Origin: Pedobacter petrophilus | Lineage (GTDB): Bacteria; Bacteroidota; Bacteroidia; Sphingobacteriales; Sphingobacteriaceae | Direction: 5' to 3' | DNA: 64,000 bases | NCBI RefSeq assembly: GCF_009674725.1 | Contig: NZ_WKKH01000019.1 | Coordinates: 1-64,000, forward strand | Part shown: positions 38,096 through 48,233 of the stretch, piece by piece | Numbering within the stretch: position 1 is the stretch's first letter | How the letters are laid out: each line of letters begins with the position of its first letter | Notes under the pieces: model-generated | Seen by the model: the letters and a program-made list of their open reading frames with translations, nothing else | Databases searched by the model: none | What the model was told of the DNA's origin: nothing | Made by a program: the position numbers and the translations under genes

Positions 38096-38881
38096 TTATT
38101 TTTTTTGTTGTAAAACTTCTTCTATAATAGAAAAGGTGGATAAAACATCTGCATTGCCCCTTTTTATGGCCACTGTGTGTTCAAAATGTGCCGATGGTTT
38201 ATTGTCTTTACTGGTTACCGTCCATCCATCGTTATGGAATTTAACACCGGCAACGCCTGCATTAATCATGGGCTCGATGGCAATAACCATTCCTTCTTCA
38301 AGTTTTGGGCCCGCTCCGCGCTTTCCATAATTAGGAACTTCAGGTTTCTCGTGAAGTTTTACACCAACGCCATGCCCAACAAGTTCTCTTACTACGCCGA
38401 AACCATTAGCTTCAGCATATTGCTGAACTGCAAAACCAACATCACCAATGCGCATCCCTACCACAGCTTTTTCTATCCCTAATTCCAGGCAACGTTTAGT
38501 AACTTCAACCAGCTTTTGCTTTTCTGCATCAATCTCTCCGATAGAAAAAGTATAAGCCGAATCGCCGAAGTAGTTATTTTTAATTACACCACAATCAACC
38601 GAAATTAAATCACCTTCTTTTATCACGTATTCGCTCGGAAAACCATGAACAACCTGCTCATTTGGCGAGATACACAAAGAATTTGGGAAACCGTTATAGT
38701 TTAAAAACGCTGGAATTGCACCGTGATCACTTATGAACTCATAAGCCAGTTTATCCAGTTCAATAGTAGTCATGCCTGCCTTTATCACTTTAGCCACTTC
38801 AGCTAAGGTCTTAGAAACAAGCATGGAACTTTCTCTTATTAACTCGATCTCCTCAAGAGATTTGTAATAAATTTTAGACAT
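38096..38881 (-). CDS. map: Methionine aminopeptidase, type I
   Basis: 261-residue dinuclear metalloprotease that removes the initiator Met from new proteins. Landmarks: FLNYNGFPNSLCISPNEQVVHG (His), SVDCGVIKNNYFGDSAYTF with two metal-binding Asp, GHGVGVKLHEKPEVPN (His) and IAIEPMINAG (Glu), with the last Glu in HFEHTVAI. Length is normal for type Ia. It follows secY by 9 bases; adk, which lies between them in many bacteria, is absent here as in other Bacteroidota. Confidence 0.97.
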   Translation of the reverse strand: MSKIYYKSLEEIELIRESSMLVSKTLAEVAKVIKAGMTTIELDKLAYEFISDHGAIPAFLNYNGFPNSLCISPNEQVVHGFPSEYVIKEGDLISVDCGVIKNNYFGDSAYTFSIGEIDAEKQKLVEVTKRCLELGIEKAVVGMRIGDVGFAVQQYAEANGFGVVRELVGHGVGVKLHEKPEVPNYGKRGAGPKLEEGMVIAIEPMINAGVAGVKFHNDGWTVTSKDNKPSAHFEHTVAIKRGNADVLSTFSIIEEVLQQKK

Positions 38882-38890
38882 TCTTCAGAA

Positions 38891-40231
38891 CTACAACGCT
38901 GCATTACTACTGGCAGCAGGAACACCTGTTCTACCGGTAACTCTGCCTGTTTTCATTAAACCATCATAGTGACGCATTAACAGATAACTTTCAATTTGTT
39001 GTAAAGTATCCAAAACTACACCAACTAAAATCAATAATGAAGTACCACCAAAGAAGTGTGCAAACTCTTGTTTAATACCGAATTTAACGGCCAAAGAAGG
39101 TAAGATTGCAATGATTGCTAAAAATACTGCTCCCGGGAAAGTGATTTTAGAAATTACATCATCAATAAAAGTTGATGTTGCAAAACCTGGTTTAACACCT
39201 GGAATAAAACCACCATTTTTCTTCATATCGTCACTCATTTGAGTTGGATTTACTGTAATTGCAGTATAGAAGAATGTAAATGCGATAATTAAAAAAGCGA
39301 ATGTTAAGCTATATGCTAATGATGTTGTATTGCTGAATTGAACTAACCATGAACCTTGTAATGAAGGAACAAACTGCATTAAAGCGCCAGGAATGAACAT
39401 CAATGCCTGAGCAAAGATAATTGGCATTACACCAGCTGCATTTACTTTTAACGGAATGTATTGACGAACACCACCAAACTGACGGTTACCTACAATTTTT
39501 TTAGCGTATTGTACAGGTACCTTACGCACACCTTGAACAATTAAAATAGTAAACATTACAACAGCGAATAAAGCAACAATCTCTAAAACAAGTGCTACCG
39601 GACCTCCACCTTCACTGGCAGAACCCACACGGGCACTAAATTCCTGGCTAATGGCCTGCGGTAAGCGGGCGATAATACCAGTCATAATAATTAAAGATGT
39701 TCCGTTACCAATTCCTTTATCAGTAATTTTTTCCCCTAACCACATTACAAATAATGTACCTGCTGTTAATACAAACGTAGATAACACTAAGAATAAGGTA
39801 TTGGGTAATAAAATAGCTTCTGCCGGAACCTGTGTTTTAACGTAACCTACAGATTGAACGATTGTAATCGCTACCGTAAGGTAACGAGTGATCTGGTTCA
39901 TTTTCTTTCTACCACTTTCGCCCTCTTTCTGCATTTTTTGGAAAGATGGAACAGCAATACCTAATAGTTGTACCACGATAGACGCGGAGATATAAGGCAT
40001 TACGCCCAACGCTAAAATAGACACACGAGAGAACGAACCTCCGGCAAACATATCTAGTATGCCTAAAAGTCCTGATTTTTCGTTAGCGTCTAAAGCAGTT
40101 GGATCCACACCTGGTAAAACCACGTGAGATACGAAACGGTATACCAGAAGAATTAAGAGCGTAAACAAGATACGCTCTTTTAATTCTTGAATTTTCCAGA
40201 TATTACTTAAAGTAGTAAATAGCTTCTTCAT
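38891..40231 (-). CDS. secY: Preprotein translocase subunit SecY
   Basis: 446-residue channel subunit of the Sec translocon in the inner membrane, with ten predicted spans. Landmarks: the plug region after VLPGVDPTAL, GVMPYISASIVVQLL, GIGNGTSLIIMTGI, and the cytoplasmic loop ending in SDDMKKNGGFIPGVKPG. It lies between rplO and map, the standard spc-cluster place. The gap to rplO is only 7 bases, so translation is probably coupled. Confidence 0.98.
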   Translation of the reverse strand: MKKLFTTLSNIWKIQELKERILFTLLILLVYRFVSHVVLPGVDPTALDANEKSGLLGILDMFAGGSFSRVSILALGVMPYISASIVVQLLGIAVPSFQKMQKEGESGRKKMNQITRYLTVAITIVQSVGYVKTQVPAEAILLPNTLFLVLSTFVLTAGTLFVMWLGEKITDKGIGNGTSLIIMTGIIARLPQAISQEFSARVGSASEGGGPVALVLEIVALFAVVMFTILIVQGVRKVPVQYAKKIVGNRQFGGVRQYIPLKVNAAGVMPIIFAQALMFIPGALMQFVPSLQGSWLVQFSNTTSLAYSLTFAFLIIAFTFFYTAITVNPTQMSDDMKKNGGFIPGVKPGFATSTFIDDVISKITFPGAVFLAIIAILPSLAVKFGIKQEFAHFFGGTSLLILVGVVLDTLQQIESYLLMRHYDGLMKTGRVTGRTGVPAASSNAAL

Positions 40232-40238
40232 TTAATAA

Positions 40239-40685
40239 TTACAATTTTACGATAGAACCACCTGCAGCTTCAATAGCTTTTTGTGCGGTTGCAGAAAACG
40301 CATGTGCAGTAATCTCTAATTTTGCTTTCACTTCACCACGACCTAAAATTTTAACTAAGTCATTTTTTGAAGCTAAACCATGCGCTTGGAGAGCAGCGAA
40401 ATCGATTGTTGTTAAGCTGTGTTTTTCAGCTAAAGTTTGTAATACATCTAAGTTTACACCAACATATTCTGTACGGTTAATTGGTTTGAAACCAACTTTA
40501 GGCACACGACGTTGTAAAGGCATCTGACCACCTTCAAAACCGATTTTGGTTTTATGACCAGAACGAGAACCCGCACCTTTGTGACCACGAGTTGAAGTAC
40601 CACCACGACCAGAACCTGTACCACGACCAATTCTTTTGCTGTTTTTTGTAGAACCTTTTGCAGGTTTTAAATTACTTAAATTCAT
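40239..40685 (-). CDS. rplO: 50S ribosomal protein L15
   Basis: 148 residues from the ATG at 40685 ([20 protein letters not shown]). A longer frame to 40730 exists but adds residues unlike L15. Landmarks: the Gly/Arg-rich [18 protein letters not shown] that reaches into 23S rRNA, and [17 protein letters not shown]. Normal length. The 135-base space to rpmD contains an imperfect inverted repeat. Confidence 0.97.
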   Translation of the reverse strand: MNLSNLKPAKGSTKNSKRIGRGTGSGRGGTSTRGHKGAGSRSGHKTKIGFEGGQMPLQRRVPKVGFKPINRTEYVGVNLDVLQTLAEKHSLTTIDFAALQAHGLASKNDLVKILGRGEVKAKLEITAHAFSATAQKAIEAAGGSIVKL

Positions 40686-40741
40686 TTTTTTGAATTTGTG
40701 TTGCCCTTCGCTTTCACTAAACAGGTACAACGATAAATAAT

Positions 40742-40809
40742 AATGATTGAATTTTGAATGATTGAAGGTTTTATGTTATGCCCATTCGCTCACTCAAAAC
40801 TCATTCATT
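40742..40809. repeat. Word-repeat hairpin, rpmD-rplO gap
   Basis: Left arm 40742-40768 (AATGATTGAATTTTGAATG and on) and right arm 40782-40809 pair at about 80 percent of positions around a 13-base loop. The left arm matches the inverse of the right arm of the fusA-rpsG element (61592-61619) with one difference over 27 bases, so the two are the same element in opposite orientation. Confidence 0.85.
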
Positions 40810-40820
40810 TAATAATTCTC

Positions 40821-41000
40821 TTAAATTGCTTCGATTGCTATCAGGTGGTTCACTTTGCGAACCATACCAATAATTTGTGGCGTAGCCTCAACCTCAACAC
40901 TTTGGTTCATTTTAGATAATCCCAAAGCTTGAACAGTTCTTTTTTGGCGCTCGCTTCTATCGATAACGCTTTTTACTTGTGTTATTTTGATCTTAGCCAT
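40821..41000 (-). CDS. rpmD: 50S ribosomal protein L30
   Basis: A 59-residue gene, too short to be picked up easily. It begins MAKIKITQVKSVIDRSERQK and contains the family pattern TVQALGLSKMNQSV with VNHLIAIE at the C-terminus. It lies between rpsE and rplO, its standard place, and starts 4 bases after the rpsE stop. Confidence 0.95.
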   Translation of the reverse strand: MAKIKITQVKSVIDRSERQKRTVQALGLSKMNQSVEVEATPQIIGMVRKVNHLIAIEAI

Positions 41001-41004
41001 GATA

Positions 41005-41523
41005 TTATCCGTTAAATACTTTGTTTAAATCTATACCACGAGTTTGAGCTACTGTATAAGCATCACGCATTTTTGTTAATGCATCAACAGTTGCTTTTAC
41101 CACGTTGTGTGGGTTTGATGAACCTTTAGATTTTGCCAATACGTTATGCACGCCAGCACTTTCTAATACAGCACGCATTGCACCACCAGCAATTACTCCG
41201 GTACCTACTGCAGCAGGTTTAATTAAAACAAAACCACCTGAAAATTTACCGATTTGTTCGTGAGGAACAGTACCGTTTAAAATTGGCACTTTAACTAAGT
41301 TCTTTTTAGCATCATCCACACCCTTAGCGATTGCTTCAGTTACTTCTTTCGCTTTACCTAAACCGAAACCAACAACACCGTTCTCATCTCCAACAACAAC
41401 AATTGCTGAGAAGCTGAAAGTACGACCACCTTTGGTTACTTTGGCAACACGTTGTATACTAACCAAACGATCCTTTAATTCGATATCGGTGGTTTTAACT
41501 CTTTTTATATTGATAGTTGACAT
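41005..41523 (-). CDS. rpsE: 30S ribosomal protein S5
   Basis: 172-residue small-subunit protein important for decoding accuracy and mRNA unwinding. Landmarks: the double-stranded RNA-binding-like N-terminal part ([17 protein letters not shown]), [14 protein letters not shown], and [19 protein letters not shown] near residue 110. Normal length and position between rplR and rpmD. Confidence 0.98.
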   Translation of the reverse strand: MSTINIKRVKTTDIELKDRLVSIQRVAKVTKGGRTFSFSAIVVVGDENGVVGFGLGKAKEVTEAIAKGVDDAKKNLVKVPILNGTVPHEQIGKFSGGFVLIKPAAVGTGVIAGGAMRAVLESAGVHNVLAKSKGSSNPHNVVKATVDALTKMRDAYTVAQTRGIDLNKVFNG

Positions 41524-41540
41524 CTTACTTTTTCTTCAGA

Positions 41541-41894
41541 TTAAAATACTAAACCAGCCTCGCGAGCACCTTCTGCCAACGATTTCACACGACCGTGGTA
41601 TAAGTAGCCGTTTCTATCGAAAACAACTTCTTTAACACCAGCAGCAATTGCTTTTTCAGCAACTAATTTGCCAACTGCAACTGACTGATCGCTTTTGTTA
41701 CCTGTTCCAGAAAAATCTTTAGACAAAGATGATGCTGAAGCTATTGTTGTACCGGTTACATCGTTAATTACCTGCGCATAAATCCCTTTATTGCTTCTAT
41801 ATACAGATAACCTTGGACGTTCTTCTGAACCGGTAAGTCTTTTTCTGATCCCTTTTTTAATACGATCTCTTCTTGATAATTTTTTACCTGCCAT
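41541..41894 (-). CDS. rplR: 50S ribosomal protein L18
   Basis: 117-residue 5S rRNA-binding protein. Landmarks: [35 protein letters not shown], and [20 protein letters not shown] at the C-terminus. Normal length; starts 5 bases after the rplF stop region and is followed by rpsE. Confidence 0.98.
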   Translation of the reverse strand: MAGKKLSRRDRIKKGIRKRLTGSEERPRLSVYRSNKGIYAQVINDVTGTTIASASSLSKDFSGTGNKSDQSVAVGKLVAEKAIAAGVKEVVFDRNGYLYHGRVKSLAEGAREAGLVF

Positions 41895-41899
41895 GATTA

Positions 41900-42457
41900 C
41901 TATTTTTTAGACGCTGATTTACCTGCTTTTCTTCTTAACACTTCACCTACAAACTTGATACCTTTACCTTTATATGGTTCTGGTGCACGTAACGAACGGA
42001 TTTTCGCTGCTACCTGGCCAATCAATTGTTTGTCTATACTTTCTAAAATGATTTTAGGAGTCTGACCTTTTTCTGATGATGTAGTTACTTTAATTTCTTC
42101 CGGTAACTGGAATACATAATGGTGAGAGTAACCTAAAACCAAGTCTAATGTATTACCAGTATTTGTAGCACGGTAACCAACACCTACTAATTCTTGAGTT
42201 AATTTGTAACCTTCTGTAACACCAATAACCATGTTATTAAGCAAAGAGCGATATAAACCGTGTAAAGCTTTGTGTTTCTTTTGTTCTGAAGGACGGGAAA
42301 CTGTTAAGATTCCATCTTCCTGACTTACAGTGATATCTGAATCTACTGTTTGTGTTAATTCACCTTTAGGGCCTTTTACACTTACAACGTTATCGTTAGA
42401 TACGGTAATGGTAACACCTGAAGGGATTGTAATTGGGGCTTTTCCTATTCTTGACAT
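41900..42457 (-). CDS. rplF: 50S ribosomal protein L6
   Basis: 185 residues with the two repeated L6 domains. Landmarks: [35 protein letters not shown], and the C-terminal [14 protein letters not shown]-type signature (here [18 protein letters not shown]). It lies near the factor-binding site of the large subunit. Position between rpsH and rplR is standard. Confidence 0.98.
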   Translation of the reverse strand: MSRIGKAPITIPSGVTITVSNDNVVSVKGPKGELTQTVDSDITVSQEDGILTVSRPSEQKKHKALHGLYRSLLNNMVIGVTEGYKLTQELVGVGYRATNTGNTLDLVLGYSHHYVFQLPEEIKVTTSSEKGQTPKIILESIDKQLIGQVAAKIRSLRAPEPYKGKGIKFVGEVLRRKAGKSASKK

Positions 42458-42476
42458 TGTGCTGTTCTCCTAATAA

Positions 42477-42875
42477 TTAATAAACGTGACACAATACCTC
42501 ACCACCAATATTTAATTTGGCTGCTTCTTTATCAGTCATTACACCTTTAGAAGTAGATAAGATTGCGATACCTAAACCGTTTAATACTCTTGGCATATTT
42601 TCAACACCAGCATAGTTTCTCAAACCTGGTTTACTAATTCGCATCAAAGTACGAATAGCAGGAACTTTTGTAATCGGATTGTATTTCAAAGCGATTTTGA
42701 TTGTGCCTTGAACAGTGGTATCTTCAAACTTGTAGTTCGCGATGTAACCTTTATCGAAAAGAACTTTTGTAATTTCTTTTTTAAGGTTTGATGCAGGAAT
42801 TTCTACAACACGGTGGTTGGCCTTAATGGCATTCCTTACTCTTGTTAAATAATCTGCTATTGGATCTGTATTCAT
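42477..42875 (-). CDS. rpsH: 30S ribosomal protein S8
   Basis: 132-residue primary 16S rRNA-binding protein; in E. coli it also represses the spc operon. Landmarks: [20 protein letters not shown] and the C-terminal [19 protein letters not shown]. Normal length. The 153-base gap to rpsN upstream holds an inverted repeat built of AAAGACTAAAGC-type words (42951-43025). Confidence 0.98.
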   Translation of the reverse strand: MNTDPIADYLTRVRNAIKANHRVVEIPASNLKKEITKVLFDKGYIANYKFEDTTVQGTIKIALKYNPITKVPAIRTLMRISKPGLRNYAGVENMPRVLNGLGIAILSTSKGVMTDKEAAKLNIGGEVLCHVY

Positions 42876-42950
42876 TTTTTATTGTTTTTGATAGTGGTTT
42901 CCTTCTGCTACTCAGCTGTGGGACCTGCTATCGGTTAAAATTCTTTATAA

Positions 42951-43025
42951 AAGCAAAAAGACTAAAGCACAAAGACTAAAGCGATATCACTATTGCTTTA
43001 GACTTTGAACTTTCAGCTTTAAGCT
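42951..43025. repeat. Word-repeat hairpin, rpsN-rpsH gap
   Basis: Left arm 42951-42982 repeats AAAGACTAAAGC; right arm 42995-43025 reads as its inverse (GCTTTAGACTTTGAACTTTC and on). About 25 of 31 positions pair around a 12-base loop. The word differs from the GAATGA elements, but the construction is the same: a short tandem word, a loop and the inverse of the word. Confidence 0.8.
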
Positions 43026-43028
43026 ATA

Positions 43029-43298
43029 CTACCAGGATGCTTTTTTAACACCCGGTATTTTACCGTCTAGTGCCATTTGGCGAAATGTTACCCTTGAAAT
43101 ACCAAAGGTACGCATATAACCACGTGGACGACCAGTTAATTTACAACGGTTGTGTAAACGTACCGGAGATGAATTTTTAGGTAATTTATCTAAACCTTCG
43201 AAATCTCCTGCAGCTTTTAATACTGCACGTTTTTCAGCGTATCTAGCTACCAATTTTTGGCGCTTAACTTCGCGTGCTTTTACACCTTCTTTTGCCAT
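43029..43298 (-). CDS. rpsN: 30S ribosomal protein S14, zinc-free form
   Basis: 89 residues, the longer form without the CxxC zinc finger. Landmarks: [20 protein letters not shown] and [19 protein letters not shown]. Its start codon overlaps the rplE stop, so the two are coupled. Together with the C-minus L36 it shows a preference for zinc-independent ribosomal proteins. Confidence 0.97.
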   Translation of the reverse strand: MAKEGVKAREVKRQKLVARYAEKRAVLKAAGDFEGLDKLPKNSSPVRLHNRCKLTGRPRGYMRTFGISRVTFRQMALDGKIPGVKKASW

Positions 43299-43861
43299 TA
43301 TTCTGCTGTTTTTTGATTTTTAAATGGTAATCCGAATTGTTTCAATAACTCAAGTGCTTCAACATCAGATTTCGCCGAAGTTACGAAAGTTATATCCATC
43401 CCTAAAATTTTATTGATTTTATCTATATTAATCTCTGGGAAGATGATTTGTTCAGTAACACCTAAAGTGTAGTTACCTTTTCCATCAAAACCTTTATCGT
43501 TAATACCTTTGAAATCACGAATACGTGGCAAAGCTACAGAGATCAAACGATCTAAGAACTCGTACATATTGTTGTCACGTAATGTTACGCGTACACCAAC
43601 CGGCATACCTTTACGCAATTTAAAGTTCGAAATATCTTTCTTAGAGTTAGCCGGAACCGCTTGTTGACCAGTGATAGTAGACAATTCAACAATTGTCGTA
43701 TCCATAATCTTTTTATCAGTTACAGAAAAACGACCTACACCCTGATTGATACAGATTTTTTCCAATTTAGGAACCTGCATTACAGTTTTATACTGAAATT
43801 TTTCTTTTAATGCATTTACAACTTCTTCTTTGTATTTGCTTTTTAATCTAGGTGTAGCCAT
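43298..43861 (-). CDS. rplE: 50S ribosomal protein L5
   Basis: 187-residue 5S rRNA-binding protein that contacts P-site tRNA. Landmarks: [36 protein letters not shown] (read as residues ~87-111) and [21 protein letters not shown]. Start and stop overlap both neighbours by one base (rplX upstream, rpsN downstream), showing tight coupling. Confidence 0.98.
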   Translation of the reverse strand: MATPRLKSKYKEEVVNALKEKFQYKTVMQVPKLEKICINQGVGRFSVTDKKIMDTTIVELSTITGQQAVPANSKKDISNFKLRKGMPVGVRVTLRDNNMYEFLDRLISVALPRIRDFKGINDKGFDGKGNYTLGVTEQIIFPEINIDKINKILGMDITFVTSAKSDVEALELLKQFGLPFKNQKTAE

Positions 43862-44202
43862 TATTTAATTTCCTCCCCTGAAATTTTAGCAACTCTAACT
43901 ATTTTACCATCCGCGTTTAGTTTACGACCAACACGTGTAGCTTTACCAGATTTTGGATCAACCAACATCAGGTTAGAAATATGAAGAGCAGCTTCTTTTT
44001 TAATAATACCACCGTTTGGATTTGCAGCATTTGGTTTAGTATGTTTAGATACTAAGTTAACGCCTTCTACAATGGCTCTGTTTTTATCTATTTGTACTGA
44101 AAGTACTTTTCCTTGTTGACCTTTTGAATCGCCAGCAATTACTTTAACTAAATCTCCTGTGCGGATTTTAAGTTTTGATGGTGTATTTACTTTGTTTCCC
44201 AT
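43861..44202 (-). CDS. rplX: 50S ribosomal protein L24
   Basis: 113-residue early assembly protein with an N-terminal KOW motif ([20 protein letters not shown]) and [14 protein letters not shown]. Normal length, between rplN and rplE, and overlapping rplE by one base. Confidence 0.98.
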   Translation of the reverse strand: MGNKVNTPSKLKIRTGDLVKVIAGDSKGQQGKVLSVQIDKNRAIVEGVNLVSKHTKPNAANPNGGIIKKEAALHISNLMLVDPKSGKATRVGRKLNADGKIVRVAKISGEEIK

Positions 44203-44203
44203 T

Positions 44204-44572
44204 TTATAATACCTCCGGTGCTAATGATACAATTTTCATGAATTGTTTTTCACGTAGTTCTCTCGCAACCGGGCCAAAGATACGTGTACCTCTTGGCTCA
44301 TCCTGTGCGTTCAATAATACAGCTGCATTATCGTCAAAACGGATATAAGAACCATCTTTACGACGAATTTCTTTTTTAGTTCTTACAACAACTGCTTTAG
44401 AAACTGTACCTTTTTTAATATTACCTGACGGTAATGCGCTTTTTACGGTAACAACTACTTTATCACCAATTGAAGCATAACGTTTGCCGGTTCCACCTAG
44501 CACGCGAATTACTAATACTTCTTTTGCGCCGCTGTTATCAGCAACGTTTAATCTTGATTCCTGTTGTACCAT
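44204..44572 (-). CDS. rplN: 50S ribosomal protein L14
   Basis: 122-residue highly conserved protein at the subunit interface. Landmarks: [19 protein letters not shown] and the signature [19 protein letters not shown] with [16 protein letters not shown]. Standard length and position; spacing to rplX is one base. Confidence 0.98.
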   Translation of the reverse strand: MVQQESRLNVADNSGAKEVLVIRVLGGTGKRYASIGDKVVVTVKSALPSGNIKKGTVSKAVVVRTKKEIRRKDGSYIRFDDNAAVLLNAQDEPRGTRIFGPVARELREKQFMKIVSLAPEVL

Positions 44573-44573
44573 C

Positions 44574-44828
44574 TTATTTAGCTCTTTCTAAAATTTGTAC
44601 CAATCTCCAGTTCTTGTTTTTACTCAAAGGACGAGTTTCCATGATCAATACTGTATCACCGATACCGCATTCGTTCTTCTCGTCGTGAGCCATAAATTTG
44701 GTAGTTTTCTTAACGAACTTACCATAAATCGGGTGCTTTACTTTACGCTCAACGCTCACTACAACAGATTTATCCATCTTGTTGCTCACTACTAATCCCG
44801 TTCTTGTTTTTCTTAATTGTCTTTCCAT
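44574..44828 (-). CDS. rpsQ: 30S ribosomal protein S17
   Basis: 84 residues from the ATG at 44828 ([20 protein letters not shown]); a frame opening 12 bases earlier exists but the second Met fits the family start. Landmarks: the OB-fold [20 protein letters not shown] and [17 protein letters not shown]. Between rpmC and rplN as usual. Confidence 0.97.
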   Translation of the reverse strand: MERQLRKTRTGLVVSNKMDKSVVVSVERKVKHPIYGKFVKKTTKFMAHDEKNECGIGDTVLIMETRPLSKNKNWRLVQILERAK

Positions 44829-44841
44829 GTCGACTCTCAAA

Positions 44842-45054
44842 TTATTTAGTTTCAGTAGCTGACTCAGTGTTTTTCACTTTAGTCAACTCAGTGTTTAAAC
44901 GGGCTATGTCTTTCCTTACTTTCGCAATACGCGAAGGATTTTCGATAGCTGAAATAGTGTGTGCGAACTTTAATTTTGATAAGCTCTCTTTTTCTTCCGC
45001 AATCTTAGCTACTAATTCTTCTTTTGAAAGCCCTGTGATTTCTGAATTTTTCAT
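44842..45054 (-). CDS. rpmC: 50S ribosomal protein L29
   Basis: 70-residue, two-helix protein at the tunnel exit. It begins [20 protein letters not shown] and has the [11 protein letters not shown] helix of the family. Length is usual. It is followed by rpsQ and preceded by rplP after a 73-base gap. Confidence 0.96.
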   Translation of the reverse strand: MKNSEITGLSKEELVAKIAEEKESLSKLKFAHTISAIENPSRIAKVRKDIARLNTELTKVKNTESATETK

Positions 45055-45127
45055 TTTTCTTTTTCTTTTACGTTGAGTGTAGCGGTTATAATAAACAAGT
45101 ATTTACAACATTCACCTCAACACTTTA

Positions 45128-45550
45128 CTATGCTTCTACGTAATCTCTACGTACTACGAACTTGGTTTGGATTGGTAATTTCTGAGCGGCTAAACGCAAT
45201 GCTTCTTTAGCTACTTCTAAAGGCACACCTTCAGCTTCGAAAATTACGCGTCCAGGTCTTACAACTGCTACCCAATACTCAGGAGCACCTTTACCTTTAC
45301 CCATACGTACCTCAGCAGGTTTTTTAGTTACCGGTTTGTCCGGGAATATCCTGATCCATACCTGGCCTTCACGTTTCATGAAACGTGTTACCGCGATACG
45401 GGCAGCCTCTATCTGCCGACTTGTAATCCAAGTTGCTTCTAAAGATTTGATACCGAAAGATCCGAATGCTAATTCAGCTCCACGAGAAGCTAAACCCTTC
45501 ATTCTGCCTTTTTGCATCTTCCTGAACTTCGTTCTTTTTGGCTGTAACAT
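45128..45550 (-). CDS. rplP: 50S ribosomal protein L16
   Basis: 140-residue protein near the A site. Landmarks: [27 protein letters not shown]-type segment ([20 protein letters not shown]) and [20 protein letters not shown]. The Arg of the hydroxylation motif region is present. Normal length; after rpsC. Confidence 0.98.
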   Translation of the reverse strand: MLQPKRTKFRKMQKGRMKGLASRGAELAFGSFGIKSLEATWITSRQIEAARIAVTRFMKREGQVWIRIFPDKPVTKKPAEVRMGKGKGAPEYWVAVVRPGRVIFEAEGVPLEVAKEALRLAAQKLPIQTKFVVRRDYVEA

Positions 45551-45590
45551 TTTATTTTGTTCTAATCGTTAAACGATGTTAATAAATCAA

Positions 45591-46451
45591 TTATTTACGA
45601 GGACCTCTGTTAGCGCCTGCGCCACCACCTCTATTTGCTCCGGGACCACCTTGACCTTGACCTGGACCACGACCACCACCTTGGTTTCCACCACGTCTGT
45701 CGTTGTTACCACCGCCACGGCTATCTCTTCCACCGCCTCTGTTGTCTCTTCCACCAAAAGCTGGTTTGTCTGATGCGCCTTTTGGACCGTTGTTTGTCGA
45801 ACCGATGTTTGGAGACAAATCACGTTTTCCATAAACTTCACCTTTACAAATCCAAACTTTAACACCGATTTTACCATAAGTGGTTAAAGCTTCAGCTAAA
45901 GCGTAGTCGATATCAGCACGGAATGTATGCAAAGGCACTCTTCCTTCTTTGTACTGCTCGGTACGCGCCATCTCAGCACCACCTAAACGACCAGAAGTCA
46001 TGATTTTAATACCTTCAGCACCCATACGCATGGTTGATGCGATAGAAGATTTCATTGCTCTACGGAATGAGATCCTTGCTTCTAATTGTTTTGCAACACC
46101 TTCTGCAACTAATTGTGCATCAAGTTCAGGGCGTTTAATTTCAAAGATGTTAATTTGAATTTCCTTTTTAGTCAGTTTCTTTAACTCTTCTTTGATTTTA
46201 TCAACCTCAGCACCTGCTTTACCGATTACGATACCTGGGCGAGCTGTGTGGATTGTTACCGTGATACGTTTTAACGTACGCTCAATAACAACTTTAGCAA
46301 CACCACCTTTAGCAATACGGGCAGAAAGGTATTTTCTTATTTTCTCATCTTCAACTAATTTATCGGAGTAGTTGTTGCCACCGAACCAGTTAGAATCCCA
46401 TCCTTTGATGATACCTAACCTGTTACCTATTGGATTTGCTTTTTGTCCCAT
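45591..46451 (-). CDS. rpsC: 30S ribosomal protein S3 with RGG-rich tail
   Basis: 286 residues. The S3 core (residues 1-212) has the KH domain ([20 protein letters not shown]) and the C-terminal domain ending GEVYGKRDL. From residue 213 a 74-residue tail of Gly, Arg, Asn and Gln follows ([14 protein letters not shown] and similar), with several RGG boxes. E. coli S3 has 233 residues. The tail is probably disordered and RNA-binding; S3 is part of the helicase at the mRNA entry tunnel. Position between rplV and rplP is standard. Confidence 0.97.
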   Translation of the reverse strand: MGQKANPIGNRLGIIKGWDSNWFGGNNYSDKLVEDEKIRKYLSARIAKGGVAKVVIERTLKRITVTIHTARPGIVIGKAGAEVDKIKEELKKLTKKEIQINIFEIKRPELDAQLVAEGVAKQLEARISFRRAMKSSIASTMRMGAEGIKIMTSGRLGGAEMARTEQYKEGRVPLHTFRADIDYALAEALTTYGKIGVKVWICKGEVYGKRDLSPNIGSTNNGPKGASDKPAFGGRDNRGGGRDSRGGGNNDRRGGNQGGGRGPGQGQGGPGANRGGGAGANRGPRK

Positions 46452-46460
46452 TTCCTAAAA

Positions 46461-46823
46461 TTAGTTTTGAGTTGTTTCTGTATTTTTACTATCTACAATC
46501 AGCGTTACGTGGTTAGAACGTTTACGAATTCTATATCCACGGCCTTGAGGAGCTGGACGTAAGCGTTTTAACTGACGGCCTCCATCAACCATAATTGTTT
46601 TAACAAAAAGTTGATTTTCTTCAGGACGAGCACCTTCATTTTTAGATTCCCAGTTTTTGATCGCAGATAATAATAATTTCTCAACTCTTATTGCTGCTTC
46701 TTTATTGGTAAACTTTAAAATGCTTAATGCTTTCTCTACACGTTCACCTCTGATAAGATCTACAACCAAACGCATCTTACGCGGTGAGGTTGGACAATTG
46801 TTTAATTTTGCTATTGCTTCCAT
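46461..46823 (-). CDS. rplV: 50S ribosomal protein L22
   Basis: 120-residue protein that lines the exit tunnel through its beta hairpin (residues ~85-105, [20 protein letters not shown]). Other landmarks: [20 protein letters not shown]-like start ([18 protein letters not shown]). Between rpsS and rpsC. Confidence 0.98.
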   Translation of the reverse strand: MEAIAKLNNCPTSPRKMRLVVDLIRGERVEKALSILKFTNKEAAIRVEKLLLSAIKNWESKNEGARPEENQLFVKTIMVDGGRQLKRLRPAPQGRGYRIRKRSNHVTLIVDSKNTETTQN

Positions 46824-46830
46824 TGTCTAA

Positions 46831-47097
46831 TTATTTTTTCTTTTCAGCGTGTCCTCTGAATGTTCTGGTTGGAGCAAATTCTCCCAACTTGTGACCAACC
46901 ATGTTTTCTGTAACATACACGGGAATAAATTTATTTCCGTTGTGTACTGCAAATGTATGATTAACGAAATCTGGTGAGATCATTGATCTACGTGACCAAG
47001 TTTTGATTACAGACTTTTTGCCTGAATCATTCATAGAGTTTACTTTTTTCTCTACGTTATGGTCAATATACGGTCCTTTTTTTATCGAACGAGCCAT
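46831..47097 (-). CDS. rpsS: 30S ribosomal protein S19
   Basis: 88-residue head protein. Landmarks: [39 protein letters not shown] and [16 protein letters not shown]. Its start overlaps the rplB stop by one base. Confidence 0.98.
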   Translation of the reverse strand: MARSIKKGPYIDHNVEKKVNSMNDSGKKSVIKTWSRRSMISPDFVNHTFAVHNGNKFIPVYVTENMVGHKLGEFAPTRTFRGHAEKKK

Positions 47098-47921
47098 TAT
47101 TTCTTCCTTCTCTCTATGATGTAACGATTAGAATATTTTTTAAGTTCTCTGGTTTTAAAGCCTTTAGCTAAAACGCCATTTCTTGAACGTGGGTGACCAC
47201 CTGATGATCTACCTTCACCACCACCCATTGGGTGATCGACAGGGTTCATCGCTACCGGTCTAGTTCTCGGACGACGGCCCAACCAACGTTTACGACCTGC
47301 TTTACCTAATACTTCGTTTGCGTGATCTGAGTTAGATACCGCACCGATAGTAGCAAGACAAGTAGTCAGGATTAAACGGGTTTCGCCTGAAGGCATTTTC
47401 AAAGTAGCATATTTACCATCGCGGGCAGCTAATTGTGCGTAAGCACCTGCACTACGAGCCAATTGTGCTCCTTTTCCAGGGTGAATCTCCACATTGTGGA
47501 TGATAGAACCTAATGGAATGTTCGATAATTTTAAAGTGTTACCTACTTCTGGTGCTGCAGTTTCGCCCGATAATAATACCGAACCAACTTGCAATCCTTC
47601 AGGAGCAATGATATAACGCTTCTCGCCATCTGCATAATGTAATAATGCAATGCGGGCAGTACGGTTTGGATCGTATTCAACAGTAGCTACTGTTGCAGGA
47701 ATATCAAATTTATCGCGTTTGAAATCGATCAAACGGTATGATTTTTTATGACCACCACCCATGTAGCGCATAGTCATCTTTCCTGTGTTGTTACGTCCAC
47801 CAGACTTTTTTGATGATACAACCAATGATTTTTCGGGCGTGGTTGCTGTAATCTCCGTAAAACTAGCACCAACTCTGAAGCGGGTACCTGGAGTAACTGG
47901 TTTAAATTTTCTTAAGCCCAT
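47097..47921 (-). CDS. rplB: 50S ribosomal protein L2
   Basis: 274-residue primary 23S rRNA-binding protein needed for peptidyl-transfer. Landmarks: [20 protein letters not shown], the conserved peptidyl-transferase segment [20 protein letters not shown] near residue 224, and the basic C-terminus. Normal length; between rplW and rpsS. Confidence 0.98.
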   Translation of the reverse strand: MGLRKFKPVTPGTRFRVGASFTEITATTPEKSLVVSSKKSGGRNNTGKMTMRYMGGGHKKSYRLIDFKRDKFDIPATVATVEYDPNRTARIALLHYADGEKRYIIAPEGLQVGSVLLSGETAAPEVGNTLKLSNIPLGSIIHNVEIHPGKGAQLARSAGAYAQLAARDGKYATLKMPSGETRLILTTCLATIGAVSNSDHANEVLGKAGRKRWLGRRPRTRPVAMNPVDHPMGGGEGRSSGGHPRSRNGVLAKGFKTRELKKYSNRYIIERRKK

Positions 47922-47941
47922 AGTTATAATGAATTATTAAA

Positions 47942-48232
47942 TTAAAGGGTTGCGTAATAATCTATTGTTTCGCCGTCTTTCAACGTTACGATTGCTTTTT
48001 TGTATTTCGGGCTACGGCCAGATACAAAACCTGCTTTAGTGTAACGTGATTTAGCTTTTCCATCAACAACCATTGTGTTAACTGCAACGATAGTTACACC
48101 GTACAATTTTTCAATAGCTGCTTTAATCTGGATTTTGTTAGCCTTGTGGTTAACGCTAAAGGTGAAACGGTTAGATTTCTCAGTTAAAGCTGAAGCTTTT
48201 TCGGTTAATATTGGTTTTTTTAAAATTTCCAT
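47942..48232 (-). CDS. rplW: 50S ribosomal protein L23
   Basis: 96 residues from the ATG at 48232 (MEILKKPILTEKASALTEKS), which avoids the overlap with rplD that the earlier in-frame ATG would need. Landmarks: TFSVNHKANKIQIKAAIEKL and VNTMVVDGKAKSR. It lies at the tunnel exit and docks trigger factor and SRP. Confidence 0.97.
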   Translation of the reverse strand: MEILKKPILTEKASALTEKSNRFTFSVNHKANKIQIKAAIEKLYGVTIVAVNTMVVDGKAKSRYTKAGFVSGRSPKYKKAIVTLKDGETIDYYATL

Positions 48233-48233
48233 A

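Noticed and set aside
45576-45877. Open frames on both strands across the S3 tail
   Set aside because: Explained by the repetitive RGG-coding sequence, which stays open in several frames.
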